A stretch of 64,000 nt of DNA. It comes from Clostridium sp. CAG:678 (GTDB lineage: Bacteria; Bacillota; Clostridia; Oscillospirales; Acutalibacteraceae). Each line of letters starts with the position of its first letter. Position 1 is the stretch's first letter. Location of the stretch: NCBI GenBank assembly GCA_000431535.1, contig HF991825.1, positions 92,003-156,002 on the forward strand, given 5' to 3'. The notes beneath the pieces are model-generated. The model was not told the origin of the DNA, did not search any database, and worked only from the letters and a program-made list of their open reading frames with translations. Both the position numbers and the translations under genes were made by a program. This document shows, in pieces, positions 49,861-57,683 of the stretch.

Positions 49861-50723
49861 TAAAAGTCTATGAGTTTCATTTGCTCAAATATAAAGTCTT
49901 TTGAAATTGTAGTATATCGGCTCATCGTAAATGCAACAGAAGAGTGACCGAGGATTTTGGAAAGAGCCTTTGGATTCATTCCTTTTTCGAGTGCTCTGGT
50001 AGCAAATGTGTGACGGCATATGTGATTCGTAAACGGCGAAATACCAGTAGTTGTTCTTATATGCTTATTGTGATCGGCCATTATTGTTTGAGTTAGTTGC
50101 CCGCCATTATATGTAAAGATATATTTGTTTAACTTCCGGGGTAATTGCTGCACTATACTTTCAGCTGCCGAATTCAGTGGAACTATTCTTTTTCCATTAT
50201 CTGTTTTTGAATTAGAAATAAAGATATATGATGTTTGATTATAATGATGATAATCTTCCCATTTTAAGTTGAAGAGTTCAGAGGCTCTTAACCCGGTGTT
50301 AAGCAAAAACAGTGTTGCTTTATCTTTGATGTTGTTATGTATTCTGCAATATTCTTCAATAACAGATTGTTCTTCAATACTAAGAGCTTCGACCTTGCCT
50401 TCATACGCATTTTTTGGTATAATTAAACGAAAAATAGGATTTCTATCTATGTAGTGATGAAGTAAAGCATAGTGAATGGCAGAGTTCATTACTATTTTGA
50501 TTTTATTTACTGACGATTTTGAATATGCTTTAGAGGCCATTGAATTTAATACTTCCTGAAGTTTCAGTTCATCAATCTCAGTTATGTTACAATTTTGCAT
50601 TTGCTCTTTAATTTGTCTGATAGCAAGATCATAACTTCTGCATGTTGCGTGTTTAAGAATACCGCTTACATTATGTTTATACCATTCATCCAGCACCTCA
50701 AACCAAGTCCTTTTTTCTAACAT
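49860..50723 (-). CDS. int: tyrosine recombinase / integrase of the element
   Basis: About 287 residues: N-terminal SAM-like core-binding domain (to about 105) and catalytic domain with the full set Arg146 (NTGLRASEL), His234 and Arg237 (HICRHTFATR), His260 (LGHSS) and nucleophile Tyr270 (SRYTT), counted from the ATG at 50723, which has AAGGAG 8 bases upstream. It lies 95 bases inside attR and would catalyse integration into the tRNA-Thr anticodon loop. It has no AP2-like arm-binding domain, unlike the Tn916 integrase. Confidence 0.93.
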   Translation of the reverse strand: MLEKRTWFEVLDEWYKHNVSGILKHATCRSYDLAIRQIKEQMQNCNITEIDELKLQEVLNSMASKAYSKSSVNKIKIVMNSAIHYALLHHYIDRNPIFRLIIPKNAYEGKVEALSIEEQSVIEEYCRIHNNIKDKATLFLLNTGLRASELFNLKWEDYHHYNQTSYIFISNSKTDNGKRIVPLNSAAESIVQQLPRKLNKYIFTYNGGQLTQTIMADHNKHIRTTTGISPFTNHICRHTFATRALEKGMNPKALSKILGHSSVAFTMSRYTTISKDFIFEQMKLIDF

Positions 50724-50818
50724 AATCTCCACTCCTTTTTCAGTAAAATATGGTAATGCCGAAAAAAGGAAAAATCAAGTTTAATTATATTTAACAAAAA
50801 TTATTATCTCAAAAGTAG

Positions 50819-50863
50819 TTTGTAATCAGCAGGTCAGGGGTTCAAGTCCGTTCACCAGCTCCA
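50819..50863 (+). pseudogene. tRNA-Thr 3' fragment at attR
   Basis: Starts at the anticodon loop TTTGTAA and runs to CCA. It lacks the acceptor 5' strand and D arm, so it cannot fold; it is the half displaced by integration. Confidence 0.9.
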
Positions 50864-50870
50864 TATTTAT

Positions 50871-50956
50871 GGGAGAGTTCCCGAGCGGCCAAAGGGAACA
50901 GACTGTAAATCTGTCGCTATTCAGCTTCAGTGGTTCGAATCCACTCTCTCCCACCA
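50871..50956 (+). tRNA. tRNA-Tyr (anticodon GTA), right copy
   Basis: Identical to 20515-20600. It is complete but has lost the operon promoter, and keeps the original chromosomal terminator (50981). It is probably the ancestral host copy and may be silent unless the element drives it. Confidence 0.93.
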
Positions 50957-50979
50957 ATCGCCGAAAGGCGGTGTAACGA

Positions 50980-51008
50980 GATCCCACTCTTTTGAGTGGG
51001 ATTTTTTC
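50980..51008 (+). terminator. original terminator of the tRNA operon
   Basis: ATCCCACTC/GAGTGGGAT with loop TTTT followed by TTTTTC. Confidence 0.8.
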
Positions 51009-51096
51009 TCTGTTAAAAACAAAATGCGCCGGGCAAAGAGATCTGCGTCTGCCCATTACGCATTTTGGGTAAAATTTGTTTCAAACGGGTTTAGTT

Positions 51097-52230
51097 ATGA
51101 AAAGTCAAATCCTTAAAAAATGTTTTTCTTATATCAGAAAAGAAGTTGTGCTTTCCGTATCTGTTCTTCTGGCTGTTGCCTCTTGCTTTTTTGTTGCGCC
51201 GGATAAAGAATACTTATCTTATATTGACTGGAACACACTGGCGTTGCTGTTTAGCCTGATGGCGGTCATAAAAGGGTTGCAGGAAGCGGATTTTTTTGTT
51301 TGCATGGCTGGCAATATGCTTAAAAAAATCAAAACAACGCGAACAATGTTGTTTTTGCTGGTGTTTATGCCGTTTGTATTCAGCATGGTGGTCACGAATG
51401 ATGTGTCGCTGATCACGTTTGTTCCTTTTGGTATTGCCATACTGAAAATGGCGCAAATGGAAAGGCTGATTGTGCCTCAGGTCGTTTTGCAGACGGTTGC
51501 CGCAAATCTTGGCAGCATGCTTACGCCTATGGGAAATCCGCAAAATCTCTATCTTTACAATCAATCGGGTATAGGTTTCGGCAGATTCTGTTTGATTATG
51601 CTTCCCTATGTTGCGGCATCTGCTCTGTTTCTTGCCGCTGCGATTCTCTTTATTAAGAATTTCGACTTTTCAGGTGTTCTATACACTGCCGGAATGAAAA
51701 ACAGAAAATCGTTGCTGTTTTATGCCGGCGGCTTTGTTTTATGCCTGTTGGCGGTATTTAAAGTGCTGCCGTCCGTTTTGGTGGCGGTAATTGTGGCGAT
51801 ATCCCTGTTGGTGTTGGACAGGAAAATACTGAAAAAAGTGGATTATGCCCTGCTGGGTACCTTCTTTGCGTTTTTCATTTTTGTGGGAAATTTTGCAAGA
51901 ATAGAGCCGGTAAGAAATTTTCTTTTTTCTGTTTTAAACGGCAGGGTGGAAATCGTTTCCGTAATCACAAGCCAGATCATCAGCAATGTGCCCGCCGCTC
52001 TGCTCCTTTCCGGGTTTACGTCACGGTGGCAGAGTCTGATCATCGGCTGTAACTTCGGCGGCCTCGGTACGCTGATTGCGTCCATGGCAAGTCTGATCTC
52101 ATACAAAATCGTGATCCGGGAATATCCCGGCATGAAAAAAAGATACTTTTTCTTCTTTACCTTTCTCAATGTGCTATTTTTGATACTGCTGTTTCTTGTT
52201 TATATTTTATTTCAACATGTTTCCCTGTAA
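51097..52230 (+). CDS. SLC13/ArsB-like anion permease
   Basis: About 377 residues with some ten membrane segments. FSMVVTNDVSLITFVPFGI, MLTPMGNPQNLYLY and SQIISNVPAALLL followed by SGFT match the ion transporter superfamily (CitMHS/ArsB/NhaD), with TxND and GNPQN as hairpin substrate-site motifs. The substrate (dicarboxylate, arsenite, sodium/proton) is not deducible; no ars genes are near. ATG 51097 is taken as start but has only a weak ribosome site. Confidence 0.8.
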   Translation: MKSQILKKCFSYIRKEVVLSVSVLLAVASCFFVAPDKEYLSYIDWNTLALLFSLMAVIKGLQEADFFVCMAGNMLKKIKTTRTMLFLLVFMPFVFSMVVTNDVSLITFVPFGIAILKMAQMERLIVPQVVLQTVAANLGSMLTPMGNPQNLYLYNQSGIGFGRFCLIMLPYVAASALFLAAAILFIKNFDFSGVLYTAGMKNRKSLLFYAGGFVLCLLAVFKVLPSVLVAVIVAISLLVLDRKILKKVDYALLGTFFAFFIFVGNFARIEPVRNFLFSVLNGRVEIVSVITSQIISNVPAALLLSGFTSRWQSLIIGCNFGGLGTLIASMASLISYKIVIREYPGMKKRYFFFFTFLNVLFLILLFLVYILFQHVSL

Positions 52231-52246
52231 GTATGATTCGGATAGC

Positions 52247-52283
52247 AAAACGCCCCTTAACTAAATGTTAAGGGGCGTTTTTT
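52247..52283. terminator. bidirectional terminator
   Basis: A 15-bp perfect stem AAAACGCCCCTTAAC/GTTAAGGGGCGTTTT, 5-base loop, between the permease and rarA. Confidence 0.85.
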
Positions 52284-52295
52284 GCACGGCGGAAT

Positions 52296-53621
52296 TTATT
52301 CTTGATTCGTGTGCTGCTTTTTCCATTCCTTGATCTGTTCCAGTCGCGCTTTGTATTTCGCTTCCAGACCCTGTTCGGTAGGCTTGTAATATTCTGTGCC
52401 TGTCAGTGAATCCGGCAGGCACTGCATATCGGTCAGTTTTTCCTCTGTGTCGTGCGCGTATTGATAGCCCTTGCCATAGTCCAGTTCTTTCATCAGTTTC
52501 GTCGGCGCGTTTCGGATCACCAGCGGCACAGGTTCGTTTGGTTTGCTGCGCACATCGCGTTTTGCCTTTTCGTCTGCAACGTAAACGGCATTGGATTTCG
52601 GCGCAAGAGACATATAAAGGATGGCTTGCGCCAGATTGACTGAGCATTCCGGCATGCCGATGAAATGACAGGCCTGATACGCCGCAACGGCAATCTGTAG
52701 GGCTTTGGGATCCGCCATGCCGATATCTTCGCTGGAAAAACGGATCACTCTGCGCGCGATATAAAGCGGATCTTCGCCGCCTTCCAGCATTCTTTCCAGC
52801 CAGTAAACGGCAGCGTCCGGATCTGAATTTCGCATGGATTTGTGCAGCGCCGATATCAGGTTGTAATGCTCTTCGCCGTTTTTATCATAGAGCAGGGATT
52901 TTTTAGAGATGCACTGTTCCAGTGTTTCCGGCGTAATCTTTACTGTATTGCCGTTTGTTTCTCCGTTTAAAACAACCATTTCCAGCGTGGAAAGGGCGCT
53001 GCGCGCATCTCCGTTTGCGAAGTTTGCGATGGCTTTCAGCATATCCGGCTCGATTTGAATTTCCATATCGCCAAAGCCGCGCGAATCTTTTATTGCGCGG
53101 GCCAGCAATGTAACCAGTTCATCACTTTCCAGCGCTTTAAGCACAAATACCTTGCAGCGTGAAAGCAGCGCTCCGTTTACCTCAAATGAGGGATTTTCCG
53201 TGGTTGCGCCGATCAGAATAATGCTGCCCTTTTCCACAAACGGCAGGAATGCGTCCTGCTGCGCCTTGTTAAACCGGTGTATCTCATCCACGAAAACAAT
53301 GGTGCGCGTGCCGTAGATCCGGTTTTCGTCTGCCTGCTGCATCACGCTGCGAATCTCTTTGATCCCGCTCGTCACGGCGGAAAAATCTATAAATTCCGCT
53401 TTTGTTTGGTTTGCTATGATCCTGGCAAGCGTGGTCTTGCCGACTCCGGGCGGCCCCCAGAATATCATGGATGAAATGCGGTCGCTTTCTATTAAATTAC
53501 GCAGAATTTTTCCTTTTCCCAAAAGGTGGGTCTGCCCAACAAACTCATCCAATGTTTGCGGGCGCAGCCTTGCCGCCAAAGGCGCACTGCTGTTCTGCCC
53601 GAATGTTATCTGATCCGCCAT
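52296..53621 (-). CDS. rarA: replication-associated recombination protein A (MgsA/WRNIP1 family AAA+ ATPase)
   Basis: About 441 residues. LAARLRPQTLDEFVGQTHLL, Walker A WGPPGVGKTTLA near residue 58, Walker B VFVDEIHRFNKAQQD, sensor GATTENPSFEVN, and the C-terminal tetramerisation region (DALKQ-like, PEGFYKP equivalents) are in place; the segment SEDIGMADP is diagnostic. RarA acts at stalled replication forks with SSB and RecQ/RecJ functions. ATG 53621 has GGAAG 8 bases upstream. Confidence 0.94.
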   Translation of the reverse strand: MADQITFGQNSSAPLAARLRPQTLDEFVGQTHLLGKGKILRNLIESDRISSMIFWGPPGVGKTTLARIIANQTKAEFIDFSAVTSGIKEIRSVMQQADENRIYGTRTIVFVDEIHRFNKAQQDAFLPFVEKGSIILIGATTENPSFEVNGALLSRCKVFVLKALESDELVTLLARAIKDSRGFGDMEIQIEPDMLKAIANFANGDARSALSTLEMVVLNGETNGNTVKITPETLEQCISKKSLLYDKNGEEHYNLISALHKSMRNSDPDAAVYWLERMLEGGEDPLYIARRVIRFSSEDIGMADPKALQIAVAAYQACHFIGMPECSVNLAQAILYMSLAPKSNAVYVADEKAKRDVRSKPNEPVPLVIRNAPTKLMKELDYGKGYQYAHDTEEKLTDMQCLPDSLTGTEYYKPTEQGLEAKYKARLEQIKEWKKQHTNQE

Positions 53622-53639
53622 GTTTATCACTTCCGTTCA

Positions 53640-53983
53640 AGTTCCGCCTTATTATACAACAAAATTAAAAAAAGGTAAATATTTCCGTTTGGTGCGGGCT
53701 GTAATGGGTAAAACCGACTTGAGGTCGTTGAATTTAAGTCCGTTTTGTGCTATGATGAGATTGAAATAAAGGAAGGCAAACAGAAGCTAAGAATGGCACT
53801 TTTTTTTGAAAAGCTTACCTATTACACTGTGCATTTTTCCACCCGTTATTGTTGAAAATGCCGGTGTATGGCAAACGGGAATTACAGCCTAAAGGCGCGG
53901 ACGGAGCAGTTTTGCCGTTTTGCTCTGCGGCGTTTATTTGAACCTTATTTGGTAAATATAGATCATTATGGAGGTAATCGGAT
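53640..53983. other. 344-base gap between rarA and flavodoxin
   Basis: Contains a promoter-like TTGAAT-17-TATGAT (53728-53756) and then about 220 transcribed bases before the flavodoxin gene. Two short frames (ATG 53794, 20 codons; ATG 53858, 28 codons) are not recognisable. The region may be a leader or the remnant of a small gene. Confidence 0.4.
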
Positions 53984-54508
53984 ATGAGTAGAATATTGAT
54001 CGCTTATTTTTCCCGGGCCGGCGAAAATTATTTTGGCGGCGCCATGCGAACGGTAAAAGTGGGCAACACAGAAATTGCAGCGAATTTCATTCAAAAACTT
54101 ACGGATGCGGATGTATATAAAATAGAAATGAAGACCCCGTATTCACAGGATTATAAAACGTGCGTAAGCGAAGCAGTGCGTGATCTCAAATCGTCCGCTC
54201 GCCCTGAAATTATTGATCCGCCTGAAGATATCCACGGCTATGATACCGTGATTCTGGCATATCCGAATTATTGCTCAACGGTGCCGTGCGCTGTGTTCAC
54301 GTTCCTTGAAAACTATGATTTTACCGGCAAAACGATCCTGCCGCTTTGCACGAACGAGGGCAGCGGGATGGGCAAAAGCGTTTCCGATATTCAAGCGGTC
54401 TGCCCGGGTGCGCATGTTGCGGACGGGCTTTCACTGATCGGCAGCCGCGTTTCCTCTTCCGCGCAGGTAATCAAAAATTGGCTGGAAACACAGAATGTTA
54501 TTGAATGA
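53984..54508 (+). CDS. flavodoxin-like protein
   Basis: A 174-residue flavodoxin fold. ILIAYFSRAGENYFGG is the FMN phosphate loop, slightly longer than in small electron-transfer flavodoxins; YDTVILAYPNYCSTVPCAVF and LCTNEGSGMG are the other flavin-contact blocks. This group (Flavodoxin_4) is common next to oxidoreductases as a reductase or quinone-type enzyme. GGAGG lies 9 bases before the ATG. It appears to be a single gene. Confidence 0.85.
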   Translation: MSRILIAYFSRAGENYFGGAMRTVKVGNTEIAANFIQKLTDADVYKIEMKTPYSQDYKTCVSEAVRDLKSSARPEIIDPPEDIHGYDTVILAYPNYCSTVPCAVFTFLENYDFTGKTILPLCTNEGSGMGKSVSDIQAVCPGAHVADGLSLIGSRVSSSAQVIKNWLETQNVIE

Positions 54509-54675
54509 ATAAAAGCGGGGCGGATGCGGCAGCTTGTGAATTTTCAAATAATGCGGAGATCCCGTCCGCCGGGATGGACACGTTTATGCGCACGTGTGAT
54601 CAGACGGCGCATTATGTGTGTAGCGGTTAAGTATGGTTACCGCCTTGCGGATACCGCCATTGTGTGCGTAAACAA

Positions 54676-54718
54676 AAAGGCAGTCGGAAGATCCGACTGC
54701 CTTAAAATTTTTTATTCG
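54676..54718 (-). terminator. terminator of hsp20
   Basis: AAGGCAGTCGG/CCGACTGCCTT, 5-base loop, just behind the hsp20 stop. Confidence 0.75.
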
Positions 54719-55158
54719 ATGCTGATTGAACCGCTGGGCGGCAGGTTTTTCTGCTGCGCTTTCGGAAGAGATATCTTTAAGATACCGTCCTCAAATTTCG
54801 CGCTTACATCTTTGGATTCTACGTCCTCGCCAACATAGAAACTTCTTGCCATCTGGCCGGAATAACGCTCTCTGCGGATATAACGCTCATTCTTCTTTTC
54901 GCCTGTTTTATCCAGGCTCTTGGAGGCGCTGATGGTCAGGTATCCGTTTTTCAGATCCACCTTAACTTCATCCTTCTTGAATCCCGGAAGGTCAACATCC
55001 AGCTCGTAGGAATTATCGGTTTCGCGAACATCTGTTTTCATCATGTTCTTACCGTGTTTTCCGTAAAGCGGGTTCCTGCGGTTGAAAGCGGACATGGAAT
55101 CAAAAACATCGTCCCACATATCATCAAATAAATTTTCACCGAAAATGCTTGGCAACAT
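54712..55158 (-). CDS. hsp20: Hsp20 / alpha-crystallin small heat-shock protein
   Basis: A 148-residue small heat-shock chaperone. The alpha-crystallin domain spans about 40-140 (TDVRETDNSYELDVDLPGFK, GYLTISASK, FEDGILKISLPK with the final hydrophobic-G-hydrophobic pattern), followed by a C-terminal ISIE tail. It binds unfolding proteins as oligomers. GGAGG 8 bases before the ATG. A CIRCE operator over its promoter shows HrcA control. Confidence 0.93.
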   Translation of the reverse strand: MLPSIFGENLFDDMWDDVFDSMSAFNRRNPLYGKHGKNMMKTDVRETDNSYELDVDLPGFKKDEVKVDLKNGYLTISASKSLDKTGEKKNERYIRRERYSGQMARSFYVGEDVESKDVSAKFEDGILKISLPKAQQKNLPPSGSISIE

Positions 55159-55294
55159 AAGTCATTCCTCCATTCAAACGATTGATTTTACTCGTAGCTG
55201 TGGGGATCTGCTCCTCGCGGTGGCGAGCTTTTGTTACCTGCTTTTGCCGGTTTATGAACCTTTTGGAGATCTTCTCTCTTTCAAGTTCATCTTT

Positions 55295-55336
55295 AGTATA
55301 GCACAAAAATTAGCACTGTCAAGCGTAGAGTGCTAA
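55295..55336 (-). promoter_or_regulatory. CIRCE operator and promoter of hsp20
   Basis: TTAGCACTG-N9-GAGTGCTAA at 55310-55336 differs from the CIRCE consensus at one position. On the minus strand the -35 TTGACA (55317-55322) lies inside CIRCE; spacer 16; -10 TATACT (55295-55300). HrcA bound here would block RNA polymerase. The leader to the gene is about 130 bases. Confidence 0.9.
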
Positions 55337-55504
55337 TTTTATTTTTATTTTATTATGCGTTAACGGTTTGTTAACGAAATGCCAATTTAAAGTAAAATTC
55401 AACAATAAAATATTATTTTAAGATCATTTTTCGTTTTTCCTATATTTTTAGGCGGATTTCTGCTATAGTATAATTATCCAATATGCTAAAGAGAGGGATG
55501 GCAT

Positions 55505-57562
55505 ATGAAAACCATAACACCGATACAGTCAGAGTGGCGGTTTTACCGCGGCGCCTATCCGGTTCTCCCCGGTGCGGAAACGGAAATCGTGGATCTGCCG
55601 CACACCTGGAATGCCAAAGACGGGCAGGACGGCGGCGGAGATTATTTTCGCGGTGAATGCTGCTATGTGAAAACGATCCGTCTGCAAAAAAAGGAAAATA
55701 CGCTGTATTACCTTGCATTTTACGGCGCAAACAGCGTGTGCAATCTTTATGTAAACGACGTTCATATCGGCGAACACAGAGGCGGCTATACTTTGTTCAG
55801 GTTTAATATTACGGGTGCGCTGAAAAGCGGCGAAAACGAAATTATCGTGTCCGTAAGCAATTTCCCGTTTCCTGATGTAATTCCGCTGACGGCAGATTTT
55901 ACTTTTTTTGGTGGAATATACAGGGAAGTGAATTTTATAGAAGTATCGGGCACGCACTTTTCGCTGGAGGAGTTCGGTTCAGACGGCGTTTTGGTTACAT
56001 ACCCGAATACGCCGCAGATTGCAAAAAGCGCGCAGGTAACGGTGCGTGCAGCCATCAAAGGCGCGGGAATCGGCTGCCGGCTGCGTGTTTCGATTTCTCA
56101 GGCAGATACTTTTGTGCCCTGCGTGGGTATAGATCAGCCGGATTTTGAATTGGAACAGTTGACGGATCCTGCGCAGCAAACGGTTGCCGAGGCTGAAACG
56201 GAGATCACGTCTGCACAGATGGCGTTAACACTCTGCGTTGCGTCTCCCCATCTTTGGAACGGCAGAAAAGCGCCGTTTCGATATAAAGTGCGGTGTGAGA
56301 TTCTGCAAAACGGCAGCGTTTGTGATTGTGTGGAAAAGTATATCGGTTTTCGCTATTTCCGCATAGATCCGCAAAAGGGATTTTTCCTGAACGGACGCCG
56401 CTATCCGCTTAGGGGTGTGAACCGCCACCAGGACAGGGAAAATATGGGCTGGGCGATTACCAACCGGGAACACGAAGAGGATTTTGCGCTGATCTACGAG
56501 ATGGGCGCCAATGCAGTCCGCCTTGCGCATTATCCCCACCATCCGCATTTTTATGATCTGTGTGATCAATACGGGCTGCTGGTTTGGGCAGAGATCCCGT
56601 TTGTGGAAAATATTGGCGGAATGGGTCTTTCTCCGCTTGAAACAGATAAAAAAACGGATGCAACCGTTACGCGCCGCCTGCTGGAGAATGCAAAACAGCA
56701 GTATACAGAACTGATTTTGCAGCAGATGCACCGCCCGTCCGTCTTTTGCTGGAGCATGTCAAACGAGGTGCGCAGGGAATACGGCGACACCGCCGCCCGC
56801 ATGATGCGCGAACTGCATGACCTTGCGCATTCGCTGGATCCCGATCGCTATACGGCGCTTGCCACCAACCATTACGGCGGCGATAAATGGAAATCAGATA
56901 TAAAAGGGTGCAATATTTACCCGGGTTGGTACTGGGGCGGTCCGCGTCTGTTCCGTTCGCAGGCGGCGGCACATATCCGGGCAAACGGCGGCAGGGGCGT
57001 TGCCGTTTCCGAATACGGCGCGGGGTCAAATGTTGATCATCATACGGAACACCCAAAACAGCCGAAAGATACAGTCTGCACATTCCATTCAGAGGAATGG
57101 CAGTCCATTGTTCATGAGCATGCGCTGCGGTATTTTATGTCTGAGAAAGCGGATAAACTTTGGGGCACGTTCGTTTGGAATATGTTTGATTTTGCGATAG
57201 ACAGCCGCAACGAGGGCGGTATTCCCGGCAGAAATGATAAGGGCCTTGTTACGTATGACCGAAAGATCAAAAAAGACGCTTTCTATCTTTATAAATCTTA
57301 CTGGAGCGGGGAAAGCGTTTTGTATATTACTTCCCGCCGGTTTAAGAAGAGAGAAAAAAAGCATGTTTCCGTAAAGATCTATTCCAACGAAGAGGAAATT
57401 ACGCTTTATGTAAACGGCGTTCGTATCGGTCAAAAGTGCGCTTCCAAAACGCGGCAGCAACACATCTTCATTTTTAAAGGCGTAAAACTCCGGCGCGGCG
57501 AAAACGAGATCAAGGCTGTGTCAGACAGCGGCTTGAAAGATACCGTTTTCTGGAAATACTGA
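55505..57562 (+). CDS. glycoside hydrolase family 2 (beta-galactosidase/beta-glucuronidase type)
   Basis: A 685-residue GH2 enzyme: sugar-binding jelly roll (to about 150), Ig-like domain (about 150-285), TIM barrel (about 290-560) and a short C-terminal Ig-like domain. GVNRHQDRENMGWA and NAVRLAHYPHHPHFYDLCD are classical GH2 signatures; CWSMSNEV gives the acid/base Glu421 and VSEYGAG the nucleophile Glu503. Shorter than E. coli LacZ, more like the 'evolved' beta-galactosidase/DUF4982-lacking group. No signal peptide, so cytoplasmic. A GAGAGGG ribosome site precedes ATG. Substrate not certain. Confidence 0.9.
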   Translation: MKTITPIQSEWRFYRGAYPVLPGAETEIVDLPHTWNAKDGQDGGGDYFRGECCYVKTIRLQKKENTLYYLAFYGANSVCNLYVNDVHIGEHRGGYTLFRFNITGALKSGENEIIVSVSNFPFPDVIPLTADFTFFGGIYREVNFIEVSGTHFSLEEFGSDGVLVTYPNTPQIAKSAQVTVRAAIKGAGIGCRLRVSISQADTFVPCVGIDQPDFELEQLTDPAQQTVAEAETEITSAQMALTLCVASPHLWNGRKAPFRYKVRCEILQNGSVCDCVEKYIGFRYFRIDPQKGFFLNGRRYPLRGVNRHQDRENMGWAITNREHEEDFALIYEMGANAVRLAHYPHHPHFYDLCDQYGLLVWAEIPFVENIGGMGLSPLETDKKTDATVTRRLLENAKQQYTELILQQMHRPSVFCWSMSNEVRREYGDTAARMMRELHDLAHSLDPDRYTALATNHYGGDKWKSDIKGCNIYPGWYWGGPRLFRSQAAAHIRANGGRGVAVSEYGAGSNVDHHTEHPKQPKDTVCTFHSEEWQSIVHEHALRYFMSEKADKLWGTFVWNMFDFAIDSRNEGGIPGRNDKGLVTYDRKIKKDAFYLYKSYWSGESVLYITSRRFKKREKKHVSVKIYSNEEEITLYVNGVRIGQKCASKTRQQHIFIFKGVKLRRGENEIKAVSDSGLKDTVFWKY

Positions 57563-57633
57563 TGAATAAAAAAAGAGAAATAAGTCCTACCATAAAAGCG
57601 GTTTCGGATTTGTTTTTCTTGCCGTGGTAAATA

Positions 57634-57675
57634 AAAGGGCAGCCCGCGCGTCATGCGCAGACTGCCTTTTTCTTT
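57634..57675. terminator. terminator between convergent genes
   Basis: GGCAG..CGCGC pairs with GCGC..CTGCC around GTCAT, followed by TTTTTCTTT. Confidence 0.6.
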
Positions 57676-57683
57676 ATTGTATC

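Larger units (their letters stand above)
20463..50957. mobile_element. integrative and conjugative element, Tn1549/CD1115-like transfer module
   Basis: The element is bounded by a 139-bp tRNA-derived direct repeat and carries a tyrosine recombinase at its right end, a relaxase, coupling protein VirD4, VirB4, VirB6-like, PrgI, NlpC/P60 hydrolase, ArdC-like protein, SSB, ParAB and a large surface adhesin. The unit length is 30,356 bp. All recognisable transfer functions appear intact, so self-transfer is plausible. No excisionase is evident. The cargo at the left end (NERD, DUF2806-like) is visibly more AT-rich than the flanking chromosome. The transfer genes most resemble the VirD4 CD1115 / PrgI / MobP3 group of Firmicutes elements. 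Confidence 0.93.
50819..50957 (+). repeat. attR, 139-bp direct repeat
   Basis: Identical to 20463-20601. It contains the 3' half of tRNA-Thr (without its 5' half and promoter) and a complete tRNA-Tyr. Confidence 0.92.

Noticed and set aside
50826-51056. Minus-strand frame across the right tRNA-Tyr
   Set aside because: It is tRNA antisense sequence; the same frame appears at the left copy only because the tRNAs are duplicated.
54524-54838. 104-residue plus-strand frame behind flavodoxin
   Set aside because: It overlaps the hsp20 terminator and coding sequence, has no ribosome site and no family resemblance.
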